Positions 50,066 through 58,682 of a stretch of DNA of 64,000 nt are shown one piece after another. Origin of the DNA: Amycolatopsis sp. (GTDB taxonomy: Bacteria; Actinomycetota; Actinomycetes; Mycobacteriales; Pseudonocardiaceae); the NCBI RefSeq assembly GCF_025464955.1, contig NZ_JAODNM010000096.1, positions 59,115-123,114 on the forward strand, read 5' to 3'. Both the position numbers and the translations under genes were made by a program. The notes beneath the pieces are model-generated. The model did no database searches, was not told where the DNA came from, and worked only from the letters and a program-made list of their open reading frames with translations. The stretch's first letter is position 1. Every line of letters starts with the position of its first letter.

Positions 50066-51028
50066 TCAGCCGGACGCGGTCCGCGCGGTGCGGTCGGTGT
50101 TGAACGGCTGCGTGGTGACAGCGTGCGAGGTGCACAGTTCACCACAGTTCATCGTGGTCAGCGCCTCGGACGCGGTGTAGAGCTGGTTGGTCTTCGCGTT
50201 GATCTGGCCGCGCAGCCTGATGTACTGGGCATACAGGTCCGGGGTGAGCGCACGGACCTCGAAGTTCATCACCGAGTGGTAGGTGCCGCAGAGTTCGGCG
50301 CACCGGCCGACGAAGGAGCCGGTCTGGTCGATCGAGTTCTGGAACGACATGTCCTGGTTGTTCTTCTCCGGGAACGGGAAGACGTCCCGCTTGAAGTGGA
50401 ACTCCGGGACCCAGAAGGAATGGATGACGTCGGTGGACCGCAGGTTGTACTGGATCGTCCGGTTCGTCGGGAGGACCAGCAGCGGGATCTCACCGGAGCT
50501 GCCGATCGTGCGGACGATGTCACCGTTGGCCGTCTTCGGCTCACTCGGGTAGTCGAACTCCCAGTTCCACTGGAAGGCCACCACGTTGACCGTGACGTCA
50601 GGGTTCGGCTTCTTGTCGAGGACGTCGCTCTCGGTCGTGGCGGTGAAGAAGAACAGCACACAGACCATGATCAGCGGCGTGACGACGGTGAAGATCTCCA
50701 GCGGCACGTTGTACTGGAACTGACGCGGCAGCTCCTCAGGCTCGCCGGGAACGCCCTTCTTCTTGCGGTGGAAAACCGCGACCCAGAAGATGAGGGCCCA
50801 GACGACGACGCCGACCGCGAGCGCGGCGATGACCGTGTACGTCCACAGGTGCTGCATCTCGAGCGCCTGCGGGGTGACCCCCACCGGCCAGCCGAAGCGC
50901 AGGACCTCGTCACCGGAACAGCCGGTAGCGGTGACGGCCACGAGGGCCGCCAGCACGGCGATCCGACCGGCACGGCCGAACCTGGACTTAGCCGGCTTAC
51001 CCGCCGGGGTGCGCTCTGGATTTACCAC
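50066..51028 (-). CDS. ctaC: Cytochrome c oxidase subunit II (CuA), lipoprotein
   Basis: A 320-aa subunit. Lipobox TATGC (C37), two membrane helices (about 60-85 and 112-135), and the CuA domain with VIHSFWVPEF and CAELCGTYHSVM ligands. After the CuA domain a C-terminal extension has a second Cys pair and His (NCGELCTSHAV), an unusual echo of the CuA motif. GTG 51028 with AAAGGGCGAGG upstream is preferred over much longer frames. Divergent from asnB. Confidence 0.9.
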   Translation of the reverse strand: MVNPERTPAGKPAKSRFGRAGRIAVLAALVAVTATGCSGDEVLRFGWPVGVTPQALEMQHLWTYTVIAALAVGVVVWALIFWVAVFHRKKKGVPGEPEELPRQFQYNVPLEIFTVVTPLIMVCVLFFFTATTESDVLDKKPNPDVTVNVVAFQWNWEFDYPSEPKTANGDIVRTIGSSGEIPLLVLPTNRTIQYNLRSTDVIHSFWVPEFHFKRDVFPFPEKNNQDMSFQNSIDQTGSFVGRCAELCGTYHSVMNFEVRALTPDLYAQYIRLRGQINAKTNQLYTASEALTTMNCGELCTSHAVTTQPFNTDRTARTASG

Positions 51029-51227
51029 TGCGCCTCGCCCTTTCACCCAGAGCCTCCTCGACTGATCTTTGTGACACGCGGAGCCTAGCCGAGTTATCCG
51101 TTCGCGCTGACCAAGGGGTGAGTTGTTGGCGCGCCTGGCCGTTGGCGGCCCGCCGAGCACGGCCGAACGGCGGTCGCGGCATACTTGGGGCTTCGATCCC
51201 GGCCACAAACGAGAGGTGTGAGTACAC

Positions 51228-53162
51228 GTGTGCGGCCTTCTTGGACTTATCTGCGCCACCGACGCGGACGCGGCCAACGCGCGCAAGGCGGTCGCCGCCG
51301 CGCTGCACTGCCAGCGCCACCGCGGTCCGGACGAGACGGACACCTGGGCCGACGCCGAGGTCGTCTACGGCTTCAACCGGCTGGCGCTGATCGACCTCGC
51401 CCACTCGCACCAGCCGCTGACCTGGGGCCCGCCGGAATCGCCGACGCGGTACACGATGAACTTCAACGGCGAGATCTACAACTACCTGGAGCTGCGGGAA
51501 TCGCTCACCGCCGAGTTCGGCGCGAAGTTCAACACCGAAGGCGACGGCGAAGCGATCGTCGCGGCGTACCACTACCTCGGCGCGGACGCGGTCAAGAAGC
51601 TGCGCGGCATGTTCGCCTTCATGATCTGGGACTCCGAGAAGAAGCTCGTCTTCGGCGCGCGGGACCCGTTCGGCATCAAACCGCTGTTCTACTCGGCAGG
51701 CTCGGGCGGGATCGCGTTCTCCAGTGAAAAGAAGAGCCTGCTGGAGCTGTCCGGCACGCTGGGTGTCGCCGAGGAGTTGGACCGCAAGGCCCTGCAGCAC
51801 TACCTGGTGCTCCAGTACGTGCCGGAGCCCGAGTCGCTGCACGCCGGCATCCGCCGGATCGAGTCCGGGACGTCGTTCACCGTCACACCCGGGGGTGAAC
51901 TGGCCACCCAGCGGTACTTCCACCCGGTGTTCAGCTCGAAGCCGGTCAAGGGCGCCGCCGAAGCGGACGCGTTGTACGAGCGCATCGCCGATGTGATGAA
52001 GGACTCCGTCGCCAAGCACATGATCTCCGACCCGGACGTCACGGTCGGCGCGTTCCTGTCCGGCGGCATCGACTCCACGGCCACCGCGACGCTGGCGAAG
52101 CGGCACAACCCGAACCTGATCGCGTTCACCGCGGGTTTCGAGCGCGAGGGTTACTCCGAAGTGGACGTCGCCGCCGAGACCGCCGAGGCGATCGGCGTCA
52201 AACACGTGGTACGCACGGTCTCCGCCGACGAGATGATGGAGACGCTGCCGCTCATCGTCTGGTATCTCGACGACCCGGTAGCCGACCCGTCGCTGGTGCC
52301 GCTGTGGTTCATCGCGCGCGAAGCGCGCAAACACGTCAAAGCCGTGCTATCCGGTGAAGGCGCGGACGAGCTGTTCGGCGGGTACACCGTCTACAACGAA
52401 CCGATCTCGCTCGCGCCCTTCGAGAAGCTGCCAGGCGGCGTCCGGACGCTGCTCGGCAAGGCGTCGAAGCGGATCCCGGAAGGCACCCGGGGCAAGGACC
52501 TGCTGCGTCGCGGCGCGCTGTCCCTTGAGGACCGCTACTACGGCAACGCCCGCAACTTCCGCGACGACCAGCTGCGCGCCGTGCTCCGGACGTTCACCGA
52601 GGGTGTCGGCTTCAAGGACGTCACCGCGCCCTGGTACCACGCCTCGGAGGGCTGGGACCCGGTTTCGCGGATGCAGCACGTCGACCTCTACACCTGGCTG
52701 CGCGGCGACATCCTGGTCAAGGCCGACAAGGTGACCATGGCGAACTCGCTCGAGCTGCGGGTGCCGTTCCTCGACGCCGAGGTCTTCAAGGTCGCCGCGA
52801 GCATCCCGCTGGACCAGAAGCTCACCAAGGAGACCACCAAGTACGCGCTACGGCGCGCGCTGGCCGACATCATCCCCGGGCATGTGCTCAACCGCCGCAA
52901 GCTCGGATTCCCGGTGCCGATCCGGGTGTGGCTCCGCGACGAGATGTACGACTGGGCACGCGGCATCATCTCGGACTCGAAGACCGAGGAGCTGCTCGAC
53001 AAGCGCGCCGTGCTCGCGCTGCTCGACGAGCACAAGGAAGGCAACCACGACCGCAGCCGCCAGATCTGGGCGCTGCTGGTCTTCATGATCTGGCACGGGA
53101 TCTTCGTCGAGCACCGCATCAAGCCCGATGTGCCCGAGCCCGCCTACCCCATCAAGCTCTAG
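51228..53162 (+). CDS. asnB: Asparagine synthase (glutamine-hydrolysing)
   Basis: A 644-aa class II glutamine amidotransferase. Cys2 is the Ntn nucleophile (MCGLLG), and the PP-loop SGGIDS occurs in GAFLSGGIDSTATA. ERELPRY-type domain ends and SKP-like core (LSGEGADELFGGY, RVPFLDAEV) match AsnB (Rv2201). GTG 51228. It closes the conserved cta/asn region; the family 3 hairpin follows the stop. Confidence 0.93.
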   Translation: MCGLLGLICATDADAANARKAVAAALHCQRHRGPDETDTWADAEVVYGFNRLALIDLAHSHQPLTWGPPESPTRYTMNFNGEIYNYLELRESLTAEFGAKFNTEGDGEAIVAAYHYLGADAVKKLRGMFAFMIWDSEKKLVFGARDPFGIKPLFYSAGSGGIAFSSEKKSLLELSGTLGVAEELDRKALQHYLVLQYVPEPESLHAGIRRIESGTSFTVTPGGELATQRYFHPVFSSKPVKGAAEADALYERIADVMKDSVAKHMISDPDVTVGAFLSGGIDSTATATLAKRHNPNLIAFTAGFEREGYSEVDVAAETAEAIGVKHVVRTVSADEMMETLPLIVWYLDDPVADPSLVPLWFIAREARKHVKAVLSGEGADELFGGYTVYNEPISLAPFEKLPGGVRTLLGKASKRIPEGTRGKDLLRRGALSLEDRYYGNARNFRDDQLRAVLRTFTEGVGFKDVTAPWYHASEGWDPVSRMQHVDLYTWLRGDILVKADKVTMANSLELRVPFLDAEVFKVAASIPLDQKLTKETTKYALRRALADIIPGHVLNRRKLGFPVPIRVWLRDEMYDWARGIISDSKTEELLDKRAVLALLDEHKEGNHDRSRQIWALLVFMIWHGIFVEHRIKPDVPEPAYPIKL

Positions 53163-53171
53163 CAGGTCACG

Positions 53172-53247
53172 GACTCGTGAGTGTTCCGGCCGCTTACGGT
53201 GTCCTGCGGGACACCCGCACCCGGGCGGGCCGGAACACTCACGAGTC
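53172..53247. repeat. ACTCGTGAG-type hairpin, family 3, copy 2
   Basis: Perfect 20-bp arms GACTCGTGAGTGTTCCGGCC (53172-53191) and its inverse (53228-53247), with an inner GTGTCC/GGGACAC stem. It lies between the convergent asnB and the PfkB kinase and would terminate both. Confidence 0.88.
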
Positions 53248-53248
53248 T

Positions 53249-54238
53249 CTACGCGGGCAGGACGGGGGCGATCTCCTCGGCAGCCTCGGGGCCGAAGGCG
53301 GAGCTGATGCGGGCGAGCGCGGACGTCCGCTCGAACGTCCACTCCTGGGTACCGACGGTCTCCAGCACCAGGACGGCGACCAGGGAGCCGAGCTGGGCGG
53401 CGCGCTCCAGGCTGAGGCCGCCGTGCAGAGCGGCCAGGAAACCGGCGCGGAAGCCGTCACCGACGCCGGTCGGGTCGGCCTTGCTGACCTCGGGGACAGC
53501 GCCGATCTGCAGGGCGAGGCCGTCTTTGCCGATGATCTCGACGCCCTTCTCCCCCAGCGTCGTGACCCGCATGCCGACGCGCGCGAGGACGTCGGACTCG
53601 GACCAGCCGGTCTTCTGCAGGAGCAGCTCCCACTCGTAGTCGTTGCTGAACAGGTACGTCGCACCCTCGACGAACGCGCGCGCCTGCTCACCGTCCATCC
53701 GGGCGAGCTGCTGCGACGGGTCGACGCCGAAGGTGTACCCGCGCTGGCGGCATTCCTCGGCCTTGCGCAGCATGCCGGCCGGGTCGTCCGGGCCGATCAG
53801 CATCAGTTCGAACCCGCCGGTCCGCTCCGCGATCGGGAAGAGCTCGATGTCACGGGATTCGGTCATCGCGCCGGCGTAGAAGGTCCCGATCTGGCACATG
53901 TCGTCGTCGGTCGTGCAGACGAACCGCGCGGTGTGCGCCGTCTCTGAGACGTGCACGCCCGACGTGTCGACGCCGTGCCGCTCGAGCCAGGACCGGTAGT
54001 CCGCGAAATCGGCGCCGACTGCGCCGACCAGCACCGGTTCCACCCCCAGCACGCCCAGGCCGAAGACGATATTCGCGGCGATCCCGCCGCGCCGCACCAC
54101 GAGGTCGTCGGCGAGGAAGCTGAGCGAAACCCGGTGGAGCTGCTCGGCCACCAGCTGCTCGGCGAACCTACCGGGAAAGTGCATCAAATGATCGGTTGCG
54201 ATACTGCCGGATACCGCTATCCGAGCGTTGGCTGCCAC
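53249..54238 (-). CDS. adoK: PfkB-family kinase (adenosine kinase-like)
   Basis: A 329-aa ribokinase-fold enzyme: IAVSGSIATDHLMHFPGRF, RRGGIAANIVFGLGVLG, and the anion-hole/catalytic DPTGVGDGFRAGFLAAL. Matches the position and sequence style of Rv2202c (AdoK), which phosphorylates adenosine to AMP; other carbohydrate kinase activity cannot be excluded. GTG 54238 with AAGGAG upstream. Confidence 0.85.
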   Translation of the reverse strand: MAANARIAVSGSIATDHLMHFPGRFAEQLVAEQLHRVSLSFLADDLVVRRGGIAANIVFGLGVLGVEPVLVGAVGADFADYRSWLERHGVDTSGVHVSETAHTARFVCTTDDDMCQIGTFYAGAMTESRDIELFPIAERTGGFELMLIGPDDPAGMLRKAEECRQRGYTFGVDPSQQLARMDGEQARAFVEGATYLFSNDYEWELLLQKTGWSESDVLARVGMRVTTLGEKGVEIIGKDGLALQIGAVPEVSKADPTGVGDGFRAGFLAALHGGLSLERAAQLGSLVAVLVLETVGTQEWTFERTSALARISSAFGPEAAEEIAPVLPA

Positions 54239-54374
54239 CGGTTCTCCTTGTCGTCACGCGCGGGGCACTCCGAACGAAGTTACCCGCAGGTCATGACCCG
54301 ATCGGGTACTTCGGCACACGACGACCGACACTACCGGCTGGTACTTCTGTTGCGCTCTAGCTTCGATCAATACC

Positions 54375-54554
54375 GTGGCAGAGGTGAGTATCACCACCGA
54401 ACCCGAGACCATGGGCGAGCTGATCGCCGACTGCGCGGACATCCCGCCATCCCTGCACACCGAGGTCCCGCGGGCCCGGCCCGGGGCCGCCAGGACGTGG
54501 GCGGTCGACGACGACTGCCACGCGCAGGTCGCCGAACTGGACCTCTACATCTGA
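54375..54554 (+). CDS. Small conserved-looking protein, 59 aa
   Basis: A short frame in the gap between the kinase and the HesB gene. It reads VAEVSITTEPETMGELI... and ends ...ADCADIPPSLHTEVPR, WAVDDDCHAQVAELDLYI. GTG 54375 (or GTG 54384). Codon use is GC3-rich like its neighbours, and the terminator at 54588-54634 follows it. No family recognised. In M. tuberculosis a small gene also occurs near this spot, but homology is not established. Confidence 0.5.
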   Translation: MAEVSITTEPETMGELIADCADIPPSLHTEVPRARPGAARTWAVDDDCHAQVAELDLYI

Positions 54555-54587
54555 GTCAGCTAGAGACGGCGCCGCCACGGCCCCGTG

Positions 54588-54634
54588 AACGAGCGCGAGC
54601 CGCGACCTCACTGAGGTCGCGGCTCGCGCTCGTT
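54588..54634. terminator. 23-bp perfect hairpin between convergent genes
   Basis: Arms 54588-54610 and 54612-54634 are exact inverses around one central base (AACGAGCGCGAGC...). It lies between the small plus-strand gene and the erpA stop (54646). Confidence 0.88.
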
Positions 54635-54645
54635 GCTGCGTCAGC

Positions 54646-55023
54646 TCAGTGGAACGAGTCTCCACAGGCGCACGAACCGGTCGCGTTCGGGTTGTCGATC
54701 GTGAAGCCCTGCTTCTCGATCGAGTCGACGAAGTCGATAACGGCGTCGGACACGTACGGCGCACTCATCCGGTCGACAGCCACCTGGATGCCGCCGAAAT
54801 CGCGGAAGAGGTCGCCGTCGAGGGTGCGCTCGTCGAAGAACAGCTGGTACTTGAGTCCGGCGCAGCCACCAGGCTGGACGGCGATGCGCAGGTGCATGTC
54901 GTCACGGCCCTCTTGCTCGAGCAGGGCCTTCGCCTTGGCAGCCGCGGCGTCGGTGAGCGTCACACCGTGGGTGGCTTCGGCAGCCTCGGGCTGCGCGTTG
55001 CCGGTCTGCTCAGCGGTCGTCAT
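54646..55023 (-). CDS. erpA: HesB/IscA iron-sulfur cluster insertion protein
   Basis: A 125-aa A-type Fe-S carrier with the three Cys ligands in GGCAGLKYQLFFDE and GSCACGDSF. A 20-residue acidic N-terminal extension precedes the domain. Homologue of Rv2204c. Probably delivers clusters to enzymes such as QcrA or NadA; targets inferred. Divergent from DUF3043. Confidence 0.9.
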   Translation of the reverse strand: MTTAEQTGNAQPEAAEATHGVTLTDAAAAKAKALLEQEGRDDMHLRIAVQPGGCAGLKYQLFFDERTLDGDLFRDFGGIQVAVDRMSAPYVSDAVIDFVDSIEKQGFTIDNPNATGSCACGDSFH

Positions 55024-55180
55024 GGGTCTCCCTCGGGGTCGAGCTGGTCGTGGGTACAGGTGCTCTGCAACTTCTCAACACCAGGCGTACCCGATCTGTT
55101 CCACGCTTGCACGTCCCTCCATGGTCGCACATCTTTCGACCGGATGAACATGGCGCCGAGCACTGGAATAAGCTATTGAC

Positions 55181-55831
55181 GTGAGGTTCCTGCGTCGTAA
55201 CAGCACCACAGCCACCGAAGAGCCGCCCGTCGAGGCCTCGGAGGACTCTGACAGCGCCGCCAAGGCGTTCACGCCAGCCAAGGGGCGAGCGACGCCGAAG
55301 CGCCGTGAGGCCGAGGCCAAGCGCCGCGGTCCCGTCGCGCCGCCGCCGAAGTCGACCCGTGAGGCGATGCGGCGCAACAAGGAGCTCCGCAAGGCAAACC
55401 CGAAGACCAAGGAAGACCGCCGCTCCGAGGCCAAGGAGCGTCGCGAGCGGATGATGTCCGGCGACGACAAGTACCTGCTGCCCCGCGACCGCGGCCCGGT
55501 CAAGGCCTACGTCCGCGACCTCGTGGACTCCCGGCGCAACCTCCTCGGCCTGTTCATGCCGCTGGCCGTGCTGGTATTCGTCGCGCTGCTGGTGCCGGCC
55601 CCCAAGATCCAGCAGTACGCGACGCTGCTCTGCACCCTGCTGCTGCTCGGCATGGTCATCGAGGGCGTGATCAGCGGCCGCCGGATCGCCAAGCAGGTGC
55701 GGGCGAAGTTCCCGAAGGAAGTAGTCAAGGGCAGCTCGGTCGGCTTCTACGCGTTCGTCAGGGCCAGCCAGATCCGCAAGCTTCGCGTGCCCAAGCCGCG
55801 CGTGCGCGCCGGCGACGTCGTTCCCGGCTGA
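55181..55831 (+). CDS. DUF3043 membrane protein
   Basis: A 216-aa protein. Residues 1-100 are highly charged (KRREAEAKRRGPVAPPPKS, KERRERMMSGDDKYLLPRDRGPVKAYVRDLVDSRRN), followed by two membrane helices (about 122-142 and 147-167) and a basic C-terminal helix. Matches DUF3043 (Rv2206 family), conserved in actinobacteria and of unknown function. GTG 55181. Same order erpA-DUF3043 as in mycobacteria. Confidence 0.85.
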   Translation: MRFLRRNSTTATEEPPVEASEDSDSAAKAFTPAKGRATPKRREAEAKRRGPVAPPPKSTREAMRRNKELRKANPKTKEDRRSEAKERRERMMSGDDKYLLPRDRGPVKAYVRDLVDSRRNLLGLFMPLAVLVFVALLVPAPKIQQYATLLCTLLLLGMVIEGVISGRRIAKQVRAKFPKEVVKGSSVGFYAFVRASQIRKLRVPKPRVRAGDVVPG

Positions 55832-56025
55832 CCGGCGCCTTCAGCCGGCCATCTCACTGCGGAACCTGAGCATGTGGGCCATGCCGCACATGCCGTGGAA
55901 GGGACTTATCGCCAAGGGCGCCGCGGAGGCGACCGCGATTCCGCTCGAGCGTTACTGAATGGCCCAGTCCGTTCGCCGCGAAATGGCGTTTACGCCTGGT
56001 CCGCCTGTCTCGTAGGGTCGACGTC

Positions 56026-56745
56026 ATGACCGACGCCGTCGACCTGGCCACGCGCAACTTCGCGACGTTCTGGACTTCGCTCGCGCAGACTCGCGGACAC
56101 GAAGTGATCCGCCGGCCCGGCTTCCTGGCCGTCGACGGGCAAGGGCGCGCGAACCTGCGAATCTTGCTGCTCTCCCCAGATCCGACTGCCGAAGAGATCA
56201 ACGAACTGACAGCGCTGGCGCGGCGGTCGTCGAGAACGGTCGTCGTCGAGGACCCGTACAGCTCGCTCGACTTGGGCGAGCTGGGGCTGACTTCGCGACA
56301 GATGCCGGTCATGATCCGCGAAGTGGGCATGGACACCGCGCCGCCGACGCTCGAAGTCACGCGGGTCGACCGGGCAGACCAGCTGGAAACGGCGGAACGC
56401 ATCGTTGTCGACGGTTTCCCGCTGCGCGCATTCCAGCCGTACCGCCCGGGAGAGGTGTTCCCGAAGGAAGTTCTCGACTACGACGGCGTCGAGCTGTTTG
56501 TCATCGAGCGAGACGGCGTGCCCGCCGGGACGTGCTACACCATCGACGACGGTTCGGTGGCCGGGCTCTACTGGGTGACCACGATGCCCGAGCATCAGTC
56601 CCGCGGGGTCGGGCGGGCTCTGATGAACGCGGTCTTGGGATCGCTCAAGGGGCAGCCGATCGTCCTCACCGCCGCGAAAGCGGGCAAGCCACTTTACGAC
56701 TCACTGGGCTTCAAGACCGTCGGCAACGCGACTTGGTGGATGTAG
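56026..56745 (+). CDS. GNAT-family N-acetyltransferase
   Basis: A 239-aa protein with a C-terminal GNAT domain (about 110-239): EVFPKEVLDYDGVELFVIERDGVPAGTCYTI, GLYWVTTMPEHQSRGVGRALMNAVLG (acetyl-CoA loop QSRGVG) and LYDSLGFKTVG. The N-terminal 100 residues form a separate, diverged GNAT-like half. Substrate unknown. Confidence 0.82.
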   Translation: MTDAVDLATRNFATFWTSLAQTRGHEVIRRPGFLAVDGQGRANLRILLLSPDPTAEEINELTALARRSSRTVVVEDPYSSLDLGELGLTSRQMPVMIREVGMDTAPPTLEVTRVDRADQLETAERIVVDGFPLRAFQPYRPGEVFPKEVLDYDGVELFVIERDGVPAGTCYTIDDGSVAGLYWVTTMPEHQSRGVGRALMNAVLGSLKGQPIVLTAAKAGKPLYDSLGFKTVGNATWWM

Positions 56746-56748
56746 GCC

Positions 56749-56772
56749 TCGCAAGTCGACGGCGAGTTGCGA
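56749..56772. repeat. CGCAACTCG palindrome, family 1, copy e
   Basis: Arms TCGCAAGTCG / CGAGTTGCGA around ACGG, one mismatch. First member of a second 43-bp pair, just after the GNAT stop. Confidence 0.88.
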
Positions 56773-56791
56773 TACCTGGCGTCCGCAACTA

Positions 56792-56815
56792 TCGCAACTC
56801 GACGGCGAGTTGCGG
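56792..56815. repeat. CGCAACTCG palindrome, family 1, copy f
   Basis: Arms TCGCAACTCG / CGAGTTGCGG around ACGG, starting exactly 43 bp after copy e. It abuts the monooxygenase stop (56817), filling the gap between convergent genes. Confidence 0.9.
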
Positions 56816-56816
56816 T

Positions 56817-57884
56817 TCAGGGCAGGCTGAGGAGTCCGGTGAGCTCGTGGACAGCGGTGCGGCCGGCCCGGTTGGCGCCGATCGTGCTGGCCGAAGGGCC
56901 GTAGCCGACGAGGTGCAGCCGCGGCTCGGCGACCACGCGCGTGCCGTCCATCCGGATGCCGCCACCGGGCTCGCGGACGTGGAGCGGCGCGAGGTGGTCG
57001 ATCGCGGCGCGGAAACCGGTAGCCCACAGGATGACGTCGGCGGGCTGCTCGCTCCCGTCCGCCCAGACGACGCCGCGCGGGGTGATCCGCTCGAACATCG
57101 GCTTGCGGTCGAGGATGCCGGCTGCCTCGGCCGCGCGGGTTTCCGGCGTCCAGGCCAGGTCGGTCACGCTGACGACGCTGGCCGGCGGACGGCCTTCGCG
57201 GACGGCCTGCTCGACCTTCGCGACGGCGTTGCGGCCCCAGTCCTCGGAAAACGGCTCCTCACGGAAAACCGGTGGACGTCGGGTGGCCCAGGTCGTCTCT
57301 CGGGCGACTGTCGCGATCTCGATGAGTTGCTGGACAGCCGAAGTCCCGCCGCCGACCACGATGACCCGCTGGTCGCGGAAGTCCTCGACGCCGAGGTAGT
57401 CGGCCGTGTGCAGTTGACGTCCGGCGAAGGTCTCCTGGCCGGGGTAGTGCGGCCAGAACGGCCTGTCCCACGTCCCCGTCGCGCTGATCACCGCGCGCGC
57501 CGCCCAAGACTCGGCCGGGCCGGCCACGATCAGCCGATCGTCGTCGCCCTTGCTCACCGACACGACGTCGACCGGGCGGTGGACGGGCAGGTCGTAGGTG
57601 CGCTCGAAGCGGTCGAAGTACTCGGAGACGACTTCCGACGCTGGGCGGCTCGTGTCCGGCGATCCCAGCGCCATGCCGGGCAGGTCGTGCAACCCGTGGA
57701 CCTTGCCCAGCACGAGTGACGGCCACCGGTACTGCCAGGCGCCGCCCGCACGTTTCCCGTGGTCCAGCACGACAAAACCGGACTCGTTGCGCAGTCCTGC
57801 CCGGCGCAGGAAGTAGGCCGCCGAAAGCCCCGCCTGCCCCGCCCCGATGACGACTACGTCGGTCTCATGGTCTGCGCTGTTCAC
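56817..57884 (-). CDS. Flavin-dependent monooxygenase / CzcO-like NAD(P)-FAD enzyme
   Basis: A 355-aa single-chain flavoprotein with two dinucleotide folds: VVVIGAGQAGLSAAYFLRRAGL (FAD) and RVIVVGGGTSAVQQLIEIA (NADPH). GTWDRPFWPHYPGQETF and LWATGFRAAI resemble Baeyer-Villiger/flavin monooxygenases of the CzcO type. Substrate unknown. Confidence 0.83.
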   Translation of the reverse strand: MNSADHETDVVVIGAGQAGLSAAYFLRRAGLRNESGFVVLDHGKRAGGAWQYRWPSLVLGKVHGLHDLPGMALGSPDTSRPASEVVSEYFDRFERTYDLPVHRPVDVVSVSKGDDDRLIVAGPAESWAARAVISATGTWDRPFWPHYPGQETFAGRQLHTADYLGVEDFRDQRVIVVGGGTSAVQQLIEIATVARETTWATRRPPVFREEPFSEDWGRNAVAKVEQAVREGRPPASVVSVTDLAWTPETRAAEAAGILDRKPMFERITPRGVVWADGSEQPADVILWATGFRAAIDHLAPLHVREPGGGIRMDGTRVVAEPRLHLVGYGPSASTIGANRAGRTAVHELTGLLSLP

Positions 57885-57962
57885 ACCGGTATCAACGACC
57901 CGCGCCCCCGCTTATTTCGCGCTCCCCATCACACCCTTCCCCCACTTTTGCGCTATCGACGA

Positions 57963-57986
57963 CCGCAACTCGACGGCGACTTGCGA
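57963..57986. repeat. CGCAACTCG palindrome, family 1, copy g
   Basis: Arms CCGCAACTCG / CGACTTGCGA around ACGG, two mismatches. It lies between the monooxygenase start and the coxG 3' end, a tandem rather than a convergent gap. Confidence 0.85.
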
Positions 57987-58011
57987 TCGTTGCGGACGCT
58001 GAGTGCCCTCC

Positions 58012-58662
58012 CTAGTGGCGGCGGAGGAGGCGGATGGTGACGAAGGCGACGAGGAGGGCGGCGGTAGCGACGAGGATGGGAGTGAGGCGTTTGAGGACGG
58101 ACGCTCCGGCGTAGTCGAGGAGGTCGATGGCCTCGGTTTCGGCCACCGGAGGGACGGCTCGCAGCTGCGGCTTCGGAGCCGGAGGTGCCTCGGGAACCGG
58201 AGGTGGCTCGGAATCGGAATCGGCAGCGAGCTTCTCCGACAGGTTCACCACGAACGTGTCCAGGATCTTGCCGCCGACCTCCGAGATCAGCCCGCGCCCG
58301 AACTGCGCCGGCTTCCCCGTGATGGCGAGGTCCGTGACGGCGATACCGTTGGTCACGCTGCCGTCTGCGGTGAGCGTCAGAGTGACCGTCGCGGCCGCCG
58401 TGCCCGCGCCGCGAGCGTCCTTGCCCGAGGCCTTGATCACCACCGTGCGGGTTTCCTCGTTCTTCTCGAGAAATTCCCCGGTTCCCTTGTAGAGCAGGGA
58501 GATCGGCCCCATCTTGACCTTCACCGTACCGCTGAAGGCATCGCCCTCGACCTTGGTCAACGTTGCGCCCGGCATACACGGCGCGACGCGTTCCGGGTCG
58601 AGCACGGCCTTCCAGACGTCGTCGAGCGGCGCCGGGACGGTGAATTGGTGGTCGAGTCGCAC
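58012..58662 (-). CDS. coxG: CoxG-like SRPBCC protein with C-terminal membrane anchor
   Basis: A 216-aa protein. Residues 1-145 are a CoxG/SRPBCC domain (FTVPAPLDDVWKAVLDPERVAPCMPGATL, FSGTVKVKMGPISLLYKGTGEF), then a Pro-rich linker and one C-terminal helix (about 192-212) with a basic end. CoxG recruits CO dehydrogenase-type Mo enzymes to the membrane. Start GTG 58662 with AGGGAG upstream. Last of the coxS-coxL-coxM-coxG run. Confidence 0.85.
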   Translation of the reverse strand: MRLDHQFTVPAPLDDVWKAVLDPERVAPCMPGATLTKVEGDAFSGTVKVKMGPISLLYKGTGEFLEKNEETRTVVIKASGKDARGAGTAAATVTLTLTADGSVTNGIAVTDLAITGKPAQFGRGLISEVGGKILDTFVVNLSEKLAADSDSEPPPVPEAPPAPKPQLRAVPPVAETEAIDLLDYAGASVLKRLTPILVATAALLVAFVTIRLLRRH

Positions 58663-58682
58663 AGGCCGATCTCCCTGGTTCG

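Noticed and set aside
55872..55958. 28-residue frame starting MWAMPHMPWK after DUF3043
   Set aside because: Short, no RBS, no recognisable family. It could be a gene remnant, but support is insufficient.
18258..57986. CRISPR interpretation of the repeated palindromes
   Set aside because: Copies are single or paired, far apart, with no regular spacer array and no cas genes.
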